Under the pieces are notes generated by a model. The model saw only the letters and a list, made by a program, of their open reading frames with translations, searched no databases and was not told where the DNA came from. This document shows positions 52,137 through 60,852 of a stretch of 64,000 bases of DNA, in pieces. Position 1 is the first letter of the stretch, and every line of letters starts with the position of its first letter. The translations under genes and the position numbers were made by a program. The DNA lies in contig PXQV01000017.1 of assembly GCA_003021175.1 (NCBI GenBank), forward strand, positions 80,195-144,194. Direction: 5' to 3'. This DNA comes from Halobacteriales archaeon QH_7_66_36. Lineage in GTDB: Archaea; Halobacteriota; Halobacteria; Halobacteriales; Haloarculaceae.

Positions 52137-53069
52137 ATGGAGAGCATCAACCGGATGGCGCTGGAACTCGTCGACGAGGCGATGGACTTCGCCGACGAGC
52201 TGGCCGTCGAGCCGGTCGAGCTGGCGAACGGCGCGACCGCCATCGACTTCGGCGTCGACGCGACGGGCGGCTACGAGGCGGGACTCCTGCTCGCTGAGAT
52301 ACAGACCGGCGGCCTCGCCACCGTCCAGACCGAGACGGGTGAAATCGACGGCGCGCCGATACCGCACGCGACGCTCCACACCGACCACCCTGCGCTCTCG
52401 CTGCTCTGTGCACAGAAGGCCGGCTGGGAGGTGTCTGTCGACGGCTTCGAGGGACTCGGCTCCGGGCCAGCCCGCGCACTCGTCGCCGAGGAGGACGTGT
52501 TCCGTCGGATCGGCTACGCCGACGCCTGCGAGTTCGCCACGCTGTGTCTGGAGAGCGAGGCTATCCCCGACGCGGCCGTCGCAGACCACGTCGCCGAGAC
52601 CTGCGAACTCGACCCGGGATCGGTGTTCCTCCCGACGTTCCGGACGGCCTCGATCACGGGCAGCGTCGCGCTGGCCGCGCGCGCCGGCGAGATGGCCGCG
52701 TTCCGCCTCGCGGAGCTGGGCTACGACCCGCTGGACATCCTCACCGTTCACGGGAGCGCGCCGGTAGCGCCCGTCGGCGACGACTACGAGACGGCCATCG
52801 CGCGGACGAACGACGCCCTCGCGTACGGCGCTCGGGTCCATCTCACCGTCGAGTCGTCGTTCGACCGCTTCGACGAACTTCCCTCGGCCGCGAACGAGGC
52901 GTACGGCCGCCCGTTCGCCGACATCTTCGACGAGGCCGGCTGGGACTTCTACGAGGTGCCGAACGACGTGTTCGCGCCCGCGCAGGTGACCGTGGACGTG
53001 GTCGGCGGCGACACCCACGTCCTCGGAGCGGTCGACGAGCAACTCCTCGCGGAGTCGTTCGGGCTGTGA
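52137..53069 (+). CDS. mch: Methenyltetrahydromethanopterin cyclohydrolase
   Basis: 310 residues. MESINRMALELVDEAMDFAD start, then TGGYEAGLLLAEIQTGGLA and VHGSAPVAPVGDDYETAIAR match Mch. It interconverts 5,10-methenyl- and 10-formyl-type C1 carriers; non-methanogenic haloarchaea use it in folate-like C1 metabolism. The final TGA overlaps the next gene (GTGA). Confidence 0.95.
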   Translation: MESINRMALELVDEAMDFADELAVEPVELANGATAIDFGVDATGGYEAGLLLAEIQTGGLATVQTETGEIDGAPIPHATLHTDHPALSLLCAQKAGWEVSVDGFEGLGSGPARALVAEEDVFRRIGYADACEFATLCLESEAIPDAAVADHVAETCELDPGSVFLPTFRTASITGSVALAARAGEMAAFRLAELGYDPLDILTVHGSAPVAPVGDDYETAIARTNDALAYGARVHLTVESSFDRFDELPSAANEAYGRPFADIFDEAGWDFYEVPNDVFAPAQVTVDVVGGDTHVLGAVDEQLLAESFGL

Positions 53070-53551
53070 GATACAAGATCGTCCCACCCGTTCCGGACTC
53101 GCTCGACCGGCTCCGGCGCGTCCACCGGGGCGTCCCCATCGTCCCGGACGCCGAGGAGTCCTGCTGTCGCCGGCTGATGACCGACGCCGACGTGCCGGCA
53201 CAGGACGAGGCGAAGGAGTGGCTCACGTTCTGTCGCGCGCTCGGTCTCGCGGAGGAAGGGCCGCGGGGCTACTCGCGGGTACGGGACGGCTACGACCCCG
53301 ACGCGCTCCCCGAGCGCTTCCGGGAGAACGTGTACGCGGCAAGCGAGGCGCTGACGGTCCTTGCCGACGCCGACGCACGGCTCGGTCCCGATGCTATGTT
53401 CGACCGCGTGCGCGACCGCATCCCCGCGTGGGAGCGCGCGCGGAGCGCCGACTGGGAGGACACGTGGCAGCGCCGCATCGAGCGAATCTTGGACTGGGCG
53501 GTGCTGTTCGGGTTGGTCGAGCACGGCGAGGGCGGTTACGCGTCCGTCTGA
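53066..53551 (+). CDS. Hypothetical protein translationally coupled to mch
   Basis: 161 residues from GTG at 53066, sharing GTGA with the mch stop, so coupling is strong evidence it is real. VRYKIVPPVPDSLDRLRRVH, a CC pair in EESCCRRLM, then a helical domain ending ILDWAVLFGLVEHGEGGYAS, which resembles a winged helix. No membrane segment. I do not recognise a family. Confidence 0.72.
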   Translation: MRYKIVPPVPDSLDRLRRVHRGVPIVPDAEESCCRRLMTDADVPAQDEAKEWLTFCRALGLAEEGPRGYSRVRDGYDPDALPERFRENVYAASEALTVLADADARLGPDAMFDRVRDRIPAWERARSADWEDTWQRRIERILDWAVLFGLVEHGEGGYASV

Positions 53552-53602
53552 GACCGGGGCGAACTCGGTAACGATTTAACGCCGGACGGAGAGCAGAACG
53601 GC

Positions 53603-54277
53603 GTGTACGAGGCGGTCCTCTTCGACGTGGACGACACCCTCTGTCGCTACCGCCGGAGCGCGGGCGAGGTGTTGACGGCGGCCTTCGAACAGGTCGGCGT
53701 CGACCCGTACTTCGACGAGACGGCGTACTACGACCGGTACGCGGAGTTCGTCGACGAGACCGAGGACGTGCGGGAACTGCGCCGGGAGTGTTTCGCCGCC
53801 ATCTCCGCGGACGCGGGCCGCGACCCCGACGTGGGCCGAGCGGTGGCGCGGGCCTTCGCCGCCGAGCGCGACCACACGAACGTCGAGCCGTTGCCGGGTG
53901 CCCTCGACGCCGTGGAGACCATCGCCTCCGATCACCGGGTCGGCGTCGTGACGAACGGCGCGCCGGCGATGCAGTCGGCGAAGCTCCGGGGAATCGGTCT
54001 CGCCGACGCCTTCGAGACGGTGGTTCACGCGGGCTACGACGCGCGAGCGAAGCCTGATCCGGAGCCGTTCGAACACGCGCTGACCGAGTTGGGGACGAGC
54101 GCGGAGCGTGCGGTCCACGTCGGCAACTCGCTGTCGTCGGACGTGGCCGGCGCACACGCTGCCGGCGTCGCCTCGGCGTGGCTCGCGGCGGACGCCGACG
54201 GGAGCGTCGACCCCACCCCGACGTACACGCTGGGGTCGATGCAGGATCTGACGCGCCCGCCGTGGCGCGAGCGGTGA
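53603..54277 (+). CDS. HAD-superfamily hydrolase
   Basis: 224 residues from GTG at 53603. HAD motifs: LFDVDDTL (I), GVVTNGAP (II), AKPDPEPF (III Lys) and HVGNSLSSDVAGAHAAG (IV). Helical cap between I and II, so a phosphoglycolate-phosphatase-like or haloacid-type phosphatase, substrate unknown. Ends one base before the convergent GTPase stop. TATA-like GATTTAAC (53573-53580). Confidence 0.88.
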   Translation: MYEAVLFDVDDTLCRYRRSAGEVLTAAFEQVGVDPYFDETAYYDRYAEFVDETEDVRELRRECFAAISADAGRDPDVGRAVARAFAAERDHTNVEPLPGALDAVETIASDHRVGVVTNGAPAMQSAKLRGIGLADAFETVVHAGYDARAKPDPEPFEHALTELGTSAERAVHVGNSLSSDVAGAHAAGVASAWLAADADGSVDPTPTYTLGSMQDLTRPPWRER

Positions 54278-54278
54278 G

Positions 54279-55910
54279 TCACTCCGATCCGGCGGGCGTC
54301 ACGTCCGTGACGGTGCCGACGCCCTTGCTCGACCCCTCGCGGAAGACGAACCGCTGGCCTTCCTCCACGAGATACGGGCGGAACTTGAATCGGATCGTCG
54401 CTCGGCCGGTGTCGCCGGGGAGGAGTTGCCCCTCCGCAGGGTGGATAGAGGCGGCCTCGCTCACCGTTTCGAGGTGGACGACCGGCTCGTAGCCGTCGTC
54501 GATGCGGGTCGGATGGTTGAGTACCATCACGTCGGCCTCAAACTCGCGGACGGGCGTCGGCGTCGTCTCGCGGGGGAGCAACACCATTCCACGCTGGATT
54601 TCCTCCTCCGTGACGCCCTTCAGCGCGATGCCGACGATGCGGCCCGCGCGGGCCTCGTCGACCCGGTGGTAGTGCATCTCGATGCTCCGGGCCTCTACCT
54701 CTCGGAACGAGCCGTCGGCCATCGGCCCGAGCAGGAGTTCGTCGCCGGCCTCGACGCGACCGGAGCGGACGGTGCCGGACGCGACCGCGCCCACGCCGGT
54801 GACGGAGTAGGTCCGGTCGATGTACATCGAGAACTCGTCGCCCGCCTCGTGGGTCGTCTTCGGGAGCCGCTCGAACAGCTCGTCGAGCACCGGCAGCCCG
54901 TCCATCGTCACCGCGCTGGTCGAGAGCACGGGGACGACCTGTTCGTTTATTTCCTCGATGGCCGCCTCGACGCCGTGGCGCTCGACGGACAGCGGGGTCC
55001 GGTCGGCGTCGCGCAGGAGCCGTTCGACCTCGCGTTGCACCTCCGTGACCCGCTCGTCGCTCACCATGTCGGCCTTCGTCACCGCGACGACGGTGGGGAG
55101 TTCGGTGGCGAGCAGGATGCCGAGGTGTTCGCGCGTGGTCTTCGTCGGCCCGTCGTCGGCCGCGACGACGAGCAGGCCGTAGTCGAGCTTCTGGCCGACC
55201 AGCCCGCGAATCGTCGTGCGGAGCCACGGCTCGTGGCCCACGGTGTCGACGAAGGAGACGAGCCGCTCGGCCTCGCGGACGACGCCCGCCCGGTCGGACT
55301 TGCGGTCGGGGTTGTCCATCCGGATGGGTACGCCCCGCTCGTCGAAGCCGTAGACGCCGTAGGAGAGGTCCGCCGACAGCCCGCGCTCCATCTCGTGTGG
55401 CTGCACGTCGAGGAACGACCGGGTGCCGCCCTGTCCGTCGTCGGGTTGCCCGGTGACGAGCGAGCCGACGAGCGTCGACTTGCCGTGGTCGACGTGGCCG
55501 GCCGTGCCGACGACGATGTGGTCGTCGTCCGTGTCGAGGACGGCCCCCTCGTGGAGCGTGGCGACGCCGACCAAGCCCGCCGTTCCGCCCTCGGCGTCGT
55601 CGGCGTTCCACGTCTGCACGTCGTCGATATGTGCGCCGGCCTCCTCGGCCAGCAGCGACAGCACGTCCATCGTCTCGGAGAACTCGTCGGGGCTGACGCC
55701 GGCGATGCCGCCGTCGTCCGTGACACCGACGACGTACGTCGCCTGCCCGTCGCCCGACAGCACCCGGTGTCGCAACTGGGCGGCGAGCGACTCCAAGCGA
55801 CCGTCGGCGAGGTGAACGTCCTTCGTCAAGCGCTCCTTGAACTCGACGCTACCGCCCTCTTCCTCGCCCCGCGCGAGGGCGCGGTCGAGCGCGGCGCGGT
55901 CAGCGCTCAT
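54279..55910 (-). CDS. GTPBP1-family translational GTPase
   Basis: 543 residues. An N-terminal ~120-residue domain, then the GTPase with GTAGHVDHGKSTLVGSL (P-loop, ~134), DTVGHEPW (G3) and AVTKADM (G4), followed by EF-Tu-like domains II and III with TYSVTGVGAVASGTVRSGR. GTPBP1/2 proteins are EF-Tu-like factors linked to ribosome rescue and quality control in archaea and eukaryotes. The role in haloarchaea is unproven. Confidence 0.92.
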   Translation of the reverse strand: MSADRAALDRALARGEEEGGSVEFKERLTKDVHLADGRLESLAAQLRHRVLSGDGQATYVVGVTDDGGIAGVSPDEFSETMDVLSLLAEEAGAHIDDVQTWNADDAEGGTAGLVGVATLHEGAVLDTDDDHIVVGTAGHVDHGKSTLVGSLVTGQPDDGQGGTRSFLDVQPHEMERGLSADLSYGVYGFDERGVPIRMDNPDRKSDRAGVVREAERLVSFVDTVGHEPWLRTTIRGLVGQKLDYGLLVVAADDGPTKTTREHLGILLATELPTVVAVTKADMVSDERVTEVQREVERLLRDADRTPLSVERHGVEAAIEEINEQVVPVLSTSAVTMDGLPVLDELFERLPKTTHEAGDEFSMYIDRTYSVTGVGAVASGTVRSGRVEAGDELLLGPMADGSFREVEARSIEMHYHRVDEARAGRIVGIALKGVTEEEIQRGMVLLPRETTPTPVREFEADVMVLNHPTRIDDGYEPVVHLETVSEAASIHPAEGQLLPGDTGRATIRFKFRPYLVEEGQRFVFREGSSKGVGTVTDVTPAGSE

Positions 55911-55997
55911 TGGCAGTCGGTAACGCCCGCCCGACCAAAAGCCTTCCTCGGGCCGGAAAGCAGTGTTCAGATACGCAAGTCGTCGCTCGACTGGGCA

Positions 55998-56185
55998 ACT
56001 GCGGTCGGGTGGGACTGAAAGGGGCCGTTATCGGCGGCGTCGCCGCCGATTGCTCGGGAGAGCGCCGCTCTCCCGGTGGTCGGTACGGGAAGCACGGCGA
56101 TGCAAGCCGCGAGGCGACGCACGTCGCCTCGGCCCGCTCGCGCGGCGGTTGCGCGCGACCGTAGCGACCGGGGGCTTTCTACACC
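55998..56185 (+). repeat. Structured intergenic element, copy A
   Basis: 188 bp from ACTGCGG to CTTTCTACACC. It carries GTGGGACTGAAAGGGGC, a ten-base-arm palindrome with one central base (56030-56050), hairpin GGGAGAGC/GCTCTCCC (56056-56074), and hairpin GAGGCGAC/GTCGCCTC (56111-56130). An outer helix could form from GGTCGGTACGG (56078-56088) and CCGTAGCGACC (56159-56169, one mismatch). Copy B lies inverted at 58824-59005. It has no coding frame of its own that I trust. Confidence 0.75.
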
Positions 56186-56265
56186 TCGTTGTCTTCACGG
56201 TTCCCGGGATCACTCTCAGCTGAACGTACCGACTGGAGTGCAACCAAGCTGTGCGTTTCGACATC
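56186..56265. other. Short gap after element A
   Basis: 80 bp between the element and the stop of the phosphoglycolate phosphatase; nothing else seen. Confidence 0.4.
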
Positions 56266-56985
56266 TCAGCCGCCGCTCGCCCGTTCCAGCGCTTCGAGGA
56301 ATCCGTCGGCGTAACTCGCCTCCGTGACGTGGTCGGCGGCCGCCGTCGCGTGCTCGTCGGCGTTGGCGACCGCGTACGACTCGCCGGCGGCCCCGAACAG
56401 TTCGGCGTCGTTCTCGCTGTCGCCGACGGCGACGAACGCCTCCGGGTCGCGGTCGAGCGCCGCGGCCACGCTTTCGAGGCCGGTGTCCTTGTCGATGGTT
56501 GGACTCTTCACGTGGTACGCGTAGCCCGTGTCGACGACTTCGAGACCGTGGTCGGCGGCGATAGCCGTCAGGGGTGAGAGCGGTTGGTCGCGGGCGACCG
56601 CCACCTCCGTCTCCCGCCAGTAGTTCACCAGATCTGGTTCTCCCCAGCCGAGGTCGTAGCCCGCCTCGCGGTAGGCGTCGGCGACCGCCTCTGTGGCCGT
56701 CGGGTCGCCGTTGTGCGTGATGCCGTCGGAGTCCCCGCCGCCGTACGGGTCGTCGCCCGGGTCGGTCTCGCAGAGCGTGACGCCGCCGTTCTCCGCGATC
56801 ACCCGCTTCGGGATGTCGATGAACTCACAGAGGGCAACGGGGAAGGGAAACGCCTTGCCGGTCGCGACGACGACTGGTGCCTCGGCGGCGTACGCCCGCA
56901 GCGCGTCGAACACCCGCGGATCGACGCCCCGGTCCGGTCGCGGCCGGGTGAGCGTGCCGTCGATATCGACTGCGAGCGGTCGCAT
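56266..56985 (-). CDS. Phosphoglycolate phosphatase, archaeal HAD type (SPP-like)
   Basis: 239 residues. MRPLAVDIDGTLTRPRP (D-x-D), VVATGKAFPFPV (motif II Thr), Lys in HVKSPTIDKDTG, and VAVGDSENDAELF (motif IV). C2-cap HAD phosphatase like archaeal phosphoglycolate phosphatase TA0175. Cytoplasmic; substrate specificity within the family is inferred. Confidence 0.88.
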   Translation of the reverse strand: MRPLAVDIDGTLTRPRPDRGVDPRVFDALRAYAAEAPVVVATGKAFPFPVALCEFIDIPKRVIAENGGVTLCETDPGDDPYGGGDSDGITHNGDPTATEAVADAYREAGYDLGWGEPDLVNYWRETEVAVARDQPLSPLTAIAADHGLEVVDTGYAYHVKSPTIDKDTGLESVAAALDRDPEAFVAVGDSENDAELFGAAGESYAVANADEHATAAADHVTEASYADGFLEALERASGG

Positions 56986-57035
56986 ACACGCGGTTCGGGC
57001 GGAGAGACAAGAAGCGGTTCGGTGTCGAACGACGA

Positions 57036-57581
57036 CTACTCGGTCAGCCGCTCGTAGGCGTCGGTCACTTCCTTGAAGCGTTCCTCGTCGCCGCCGCGGT
57101 CCGGATGCGTCTCCTTCACCTGTTCGCGGTAGGCGCGGCGGACGGCCGCCTCGTCGGCGTCGGGCGACAGGCCGAGCGTCTCGTACGCCTCGCGCCGCGA
57201 GGGACCGCTCGGCGCGTTCGGGTCGATGCGTTGGCCCTGTCGGGTGCGTCCGCCGGCACGCGCGCCGGCCTGTCGCGCCTCGCGACCGAACCGGGTGTCG
57301 GCGTCGCCGAAGCGCGGCCCCGCGCCGAAGCCACCGCGCGCGTCGTCGCCGCTGAACTGCTCACGCGTCGCCTCGCGTTGCCGAGCACGCTGAGCCCGGT
57401 TGCGGATGCGTTCGCGAAGGCGACCGGACGCGTGCTGCCAGAAGAGATACGTCGCACCGGCGAACGGAAGCGCGATGAAGAGAACGAGAAGCTCCTGAAA
57501 CACCGCCGCGAGGATGACGAGGAGGACGGTCATCCCGGCGAACACCCCTGCGAGTCCCACGATGAGCGGTGAACGGTTCAC
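57036..57581 (-). CDS. Membrane-anchored J-domain protein
   Basis: 181 residues from GTG at 57581. Two hydrophobic helices (about 5-50, split by ELLVL), a basic glycine-rich middle, and a C-terminal J domain with AYETLGLSPDADEAAVRRAY and ETHPDRGG, where the HPD tripeptide stimulates Hsp70 ATPase. So a DnaK co-chaperone displayed at the inner face of the membrane. Divergent from the zinc-finger gene, 74 bp apart. Confidence 0.85.
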   Translation of the reverse strand: MNRSPLIVGLAGVFAGMTVLLVILAAVFQELLVLFIALPFAGATYLFWQHASGRLRERIRNRAQRARQREATREQFSGDDARGGFGAGPRFGDADTRFGREARQAGARAGGRTRQGQRIDPNAPSGPSRREAYETLGLSPDADEAAVRRAYREQVKETHPDRGGDEERFKEVTDAYERLTE

Positions 57582-57655
57582 GGCCGGCGTACGCCCCCGG
57601 TGTCCGTAAGCGTCTCGCCCCGAGGCTTTTGCCTGTTCGTCTGCTACTCGTTCGC

Positions 57656-57859
57656 ATGAGCGTCTCTGGCGGCTGTGAGGTGTGCGCGACGGGGGACGCG
57701 TCGTTCGGCTGTGACCGGTGTGGCAGACTCGTCTGCGACGAGCACTACGACCGCGAGACGGGCTACTGCACCGAGTGTGCCGCGGAGCTGAAACGGCCCG
57801 GCGAAGCCACCTCCGACAACGAGGAGTGGCGCGACGGCGTCGACACCTATCGGATGTAA
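57656..57859 (+). CDS. Small zinc-finger protein
   Basis: 67 residues from ATG at 57656. Eight Cys/His-rich positions: CEVCATGDASFGCDRCGRLV, CDEHYDRETGYCTEC, a B-box/AN1-like two-zinc arrangement. The acidic tail ends DTYRM. Haloarchaea have many one-domain zinc-finger proteins, mostly of unknown role. Confidence 0.78.
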   Translation: MSVSGGCEVCATGDASFGCDRCGRLVCDEHYDRETGYCTECAAELKRPGEATSDNEEWRDGVDTYRM

Positions 57860-57909
57860 GCTGCTCCTCGCGCACCCGGTCGGGCAGACGGAGAGCGGGC
57901 CGTCTGTCC

Positions 57910-58728
57910 CTATCGATACTCGTTCAGCCGTGACTTGAGCCGCTTCGCTGCCTGCCCTGCTGCGGCGAAGTACGCGTCTTTCTCGTCGCTTCCCTCTCCC
58001 GCGAAGATGATTCCCCGCGAGGAGTTGACGAGGCCGACGCCCGTCTCCCCCGCCGCCGAATGCTCCGTGGCGAGGCCATGTTCGACGGCCGCCTCGGCGT
58101 CACCACCCTGTGCGCCGACCCCCGGGACGAGGAACGGGAGGTCGGGGGCGAGGTCACGCACCGCTTCGAGTTCTTCGGGAGCCGTCCCGCCAACGACGAG
58201 GCCGACGTTCCCCTCGTCCCACTCGGTGGCGCGCTGCGCGACGTACTCGTAGAGTCGCTTTCCGTTGCCGACTTCGAGGTTCTGGAAGTCGCGCGCGCCG
58301 GGATTGGAGGTGCGAGCGAGCACGAACACGCCGCCCTCGCGGTCGAGGAACGGCCGGAGCGCGTCCTCGCCGAGATACGGATTGACCGTGGTGGCGTCCA
58401 CGTCGTCGAGGACGGTCGCGTACCGGCGGGCGGTGTTGCCGATGTCGCCCCGCTTGGCGTCGAGCAACACCGGCACCCCCTTGCCGTGAGCGTACGCGAC
58501 CGTCTCCCGGAGCGCGCGCCAGCCGTCGGGGTCCTCGTAGAACGCGGCGTTCGGCTTGTAGCAGGCCGCGTGCTCGTGGGTCGCGTCGATGATCCGGCGG
58601 TTGAACGCCCACCGCGGCAGGTCGGCGTCGAGGAAGTCTGGGAGTCGATCCGGGTCGGGGTCGAGGCCGACCGAGACGACGCTGTCCGTCGCCTCGATGC
58701 GGGCCGCGAGGTCCGCGAAGAAGGTCAT
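57910..58728 (-). CDS. pyrF: Orotidine 5'-phosphate decarboxylase
   Basis: 272 residues, type 2 PyrF. VVSVGLDPDPDRLP start, Lys-Asp dyad LLDAKRGDIGNT, then FLVPGVGAQGGD and GLVNSSRGIIFAG phosphate loops. Last step of UMP synthesis. No other pyr gene is in the window. Confidence 0.95.
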   Translation of the reverse strand: MTFFADLAARIEATDSVVSVGLDPDPDRLPDFLDADLPRWAFNRRIIDATHEHAACYKPNAAFYEDPDGWRALRETVAYAHGKGVPVLLDAKRGDIGNTARRYATVLDDVDATTVNPYLGEDALRPFLDREGGVFVLARTSNPGARDFQNLEVGNGKRLYEYVAQRATEWDEGNVGLVVGGTAPEELEAVRDLAPDLPFLVPGVGAQGGDAEAAVEHGLATEHSAAGETGVGLVNSSRGIIFAGEGSDEKDAYFAAAGQAAKRLKSRLNEYR

Positions 58729-58823
58729 TACCGGGCGGTCGCCGTCGGCCCACTACAAGCTTCCGAGTTGTGGGGCGGGCAGCGTTCAGAGAAGAGCAAT
58801 TTAGCCAGATGAGCTAGCAATGG

Positions 58824-59005
58824 GGTGTAGAAAGCCCCCGGTCGGTACGGTCGCGCGGCTCGCTGCGCGCCTCGCGGGCCTGGGGCCCGTTGCGGTGCTT
58901 ACATCGCCGTGCTTCCCGTACCGACCACCGGGAGAGCGGAGCTCTCCCGAGCAATCGGCGGCGACGCCGCCGATAACGGCCCCTTTCAGTCCCACCCACC
59001 GCAGT
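58824..59005 (-). repeat. Structured intergenic element, copy B (inverted)
   Basis: 182 bp, matching copy A over its first ~105 bp almost exactly when read on the minus strand. It has the same ten-base palindrome, hairpin GGGAGAGC/GCTCTCCC and the GGTCGGTACGG half, here with a perfect partner CCGTACCGACC. In the middle, copy A's GAGGCGAC hairpin is replaced by a GGGCC/GGCCC hairpin. It ends in the same GGGGGCTTTCTACACC. Confidence 0.75.
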
Positions 59006-59090
59006 TTTTCGCCCGGGCGACAACCCGCGACCTCAACGCGGCTGTGAAGCGCGGGCACAATCACAAGTCCCCTCGCGCCGTCGGCCTGGT

Positions 59091-59762
59091 ATGCGCGTTG
59101 ACGCGGTGGGGTTCGACCTCGATGCGACGCTCGCCCGAACGGAGCGGTCGCGGGTGGCGATCCTCGCCGCGGCGACCGACCGCGTCGGCGTCGACCGGCT
59201 CACGCGCGCCGAGTATCTGGCCGCACACGACGAACACAGCGGGGCCGATACCCGCGAACCCGTGTTCGCGGCGCTGCTCGATGACCGCGACACGAACGTC
59301 GACCCGGCAGCGCTCGCCGAGGCGTACCGCGAGGCGCTCGCGGACGCATTGGCTCCGGTCGGCGGCGTGCCCGCGCTCCTCGGGGACCTGCGCGACCAGT
59401 ACCGGGTCGGACTGCTGACCGACGGCCCGGTCGCGACACAGCGCGGCAAACTCGACCGTCTCGGATGGGGAGAGCTGTTCGACGCGGCAGTCGTCACCGG
59501 CGCGCTACCGGCACCCAAGCCCGACGAGCGAGCCTTCGCTGCGCTCGTGGCTGGACTCGACACAGCAGCCGAGAGCGTCGCGTACGTCGGCGACCACCCG
59601 GAGAAGGACATCGTGGGCGCTCGCGACGCCGGGCTGGTCCCTGTGCAGGTCAGGTACGACAACGGGCCTGACACGCATCCGGCCGCGGCGGCGACCGTGC
59701 GCCGGGACCAGTTGGTCGACGAGTTGCCGAGCGTGCTCGCTGGGCTCGACGAGGACGAATAA
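59091..59762 (+). CDS. HAD-superfamily hydrolase
   Basis: 223 residues. AVGFDLDATLARTERSR (motif I with D-L-D-A-T), VGLLTDGPVATQRGKLDRLG (II), PAPKPDERAF (III) and YVGDHPEKDIVGARDAG (IV). Phosphoglycolate-phosphatase-like with C1 cap; substrate unknown. Convergent with ppa, 11 bp apart. Third HAD gene within 6 kb. Confidence 0.87.
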   Translation: MRVDAVGFDLDATLARTERSRVAILAAATDRVGVDRLTRAEYLAAHDEHSGADTREPVFAALLDDRDTNVDPAALAEAYREALADALAPVGGVPALLGDLRDQYRVGLLTDGPVATQRGKLDRLGWGELFDAAVVTGALPAPKPDERAFAALVAGLDTAAESVAYVGDHPEKDIVGARDAGLVPVQVRYDNGPDTHPAAAATVRRDQLVDELPSVLAGLDEDE

Positions 59763-59773
59763 GAGGCGGGTCG

Positions 59774-60307
59774 TCAGCCGAAGTGCTCGTCGTAGAGCTC
59801 CTGCGAGTGCTCGATGGCATCGTAGGCGGCCCGCCGGTCTGCGAAGCCGAGCGTCTCGACCTCCTTGCCCGCTTCGAGATTCTTGTACGTCTCGAAGAAC
59901 TCCTCGATCTCGTCGAGCTGCTGTTGGGCGATGTCCGCCAGATCCTCGATGTGGTCGAAGCGCGGGTCCTCGCTGGGGACGGCGATGACCTTGTCGTCCT
60001 GTTCGCCGTCGTCGTCCATCTTCATGAGCGCGACCGGGCGCGCCTCGATGACACAGCCGGGGAACGTCTGGTCCTCGACGAGCACGAGCACGTCGAAGGG
60101 GTCCTCGTCGTCGTAGTACGACTGCGGAATGAACCCGTAGTCGCCGGGATAGTGGACGTTCGAGTGCAGCACGCGGTCGAGCATCACGCCCGGGATGTCC
60201 TTGTCGTACTCGTACTTGTTGCGGTCGCCCTTGAGACACTCCACGACGGCGTAGATCTCTTCGGGGGCGTTCGGTCCCGTGTCGAGGTCTTCCCAGAGAT
60301 TCGTCAT
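59774..60307 (-). CDS. ppa: Inorganic pyrophosphatase
   Basis: 177 residues from ATG at 60307 (MTNLWEDLDTGPNAPEEIYA). Family I PPase with KYEYDKD, HYPGDYGFIPQSYYDDEDPFDVLVL (the D-x-D-P-x-D-V metal site). A GTG one codon upstream is a less likely start. TATA ATTAAAAA (60328-60335) is ~21-28 bp upstream, so leaderless. Confidence 0.96.
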   Translation of the reverse strand: MTNLWEDLDTGPNAPEEIYAVVECLKGDRNKYEYDKDIPGVMLDRVLHSNVHYPGDYGFIPQSYYDDEDPFDVLVLVEDQTFPGCVIEARPVALMKMDDDGEQDDKVIAVPSEDPRFDHIEDLADIAQQQLDEIEEFFETYKNLEAGKEVETLGFADRRAAYDAIEHSQELYDEHFG

Positions 60308-60327
60308 CACCGAGGGTGCGATTGGCG

Positions 60328-60335
60328 ATTAAAAA
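60328..60335 (-). promoter_or_regulatory. TATA box of ppa
   Basis: Minus-strand TTTTTAAT about 21-28 bp before the ATG. Confidence 0.5.
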
Positions 60336-60486
60336 CTACTTTCGGTTGCCAGACGAGGCGACGGCGCGGTCCCGACCTGCATTCGAAAGCCTCTAATTAT
60401 TGTTGAGTCAAAGTAATGTAACGCTCTGCGTTCGCGTACGGGCCATGTGGCGAGCGTGGAGGGTTCCACGGTAGTACCATCCAACA

Positions 60487-60837
60487 ATGTCAGAGGCACA
60501 ATCGGTATCCAGCACGCCGGGCATCGCGAGTGAACTGACTGCCTTCCAGCGAAACATCCTGACGATTCTCGCCGAGGAGGCGCGCTACGGGCTCGCCATC
60601 AAGCGGGAACTCGAGGAGTACTACGGAACGGAGGTCAACCACGGTCGCCTGTATCCGAATCTCGACGACCTCGTCGATCTGGGGCTCGTCGAAAAGAGCG
60701 AACTCGACAAGCGAACCAACCAGTACGAGCTCACCGACGACGGCGTCGAGACGCTACTGGAACAGTTCCAGTGGGAGTTCGACCGGGTCGCCGCGGACGA
60801 CGAACTGGCCGCCGCGCTCCGAGAGCGACTCGACTGA
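60487..60837 (+). CDS. PadR-family transcriptional regulator
   Basis: 116 residues. LTAFQRNILTILAEEARYGL, IKRELEEYYGTEVNHGRLYP, NLDDLVDLGLVEKSELDKRT: the PadR winged helix, with N-H-G-R-L-Y-P in the recognition helix. The 180 bp upstream contains an AT-rich stretch (60397-60420). Target unknown. Confidence 0.88.
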   Translation: MSEAQSVSSTPGIASELTAFQRNILTILAEEARYGLAIKRELEEYYGTEVNHGRLYPNLDDLVDLGLVEKSELDKRTNQYELTDDGVETLLEQFQWEFDRVAADDELAAALRERLD

Positions 60838-60852
60838 GTCGGCGGACGGCAC

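Noticed and set aside
50841..53201. Open minus-strand frame of 786 codons running across the thiamine-binding and mch genes
   Set aside because: Only the last 292 codons (alpha/beta hydrolase) look like protein. The rest is antisense to two clear genes and is open because G+C-rich codon bias removes stops.
55910..56164. Protein-coding frame across element A, similar to a frame across element B
   Set aside because: Both frames share a glycine/valine-rich peptide only because the DNA repeat is shared; hairpins, not codons, are conserved and the frames end differently.
55998..59005. CRISPR repeat
   Set aside because: GTGGGACTGAAAG in both elements recalls the 3' end of haloarchaeal CRISPR repeats, but each occurs once, there are no spacers, and the rest is hairpin-rich sequence.
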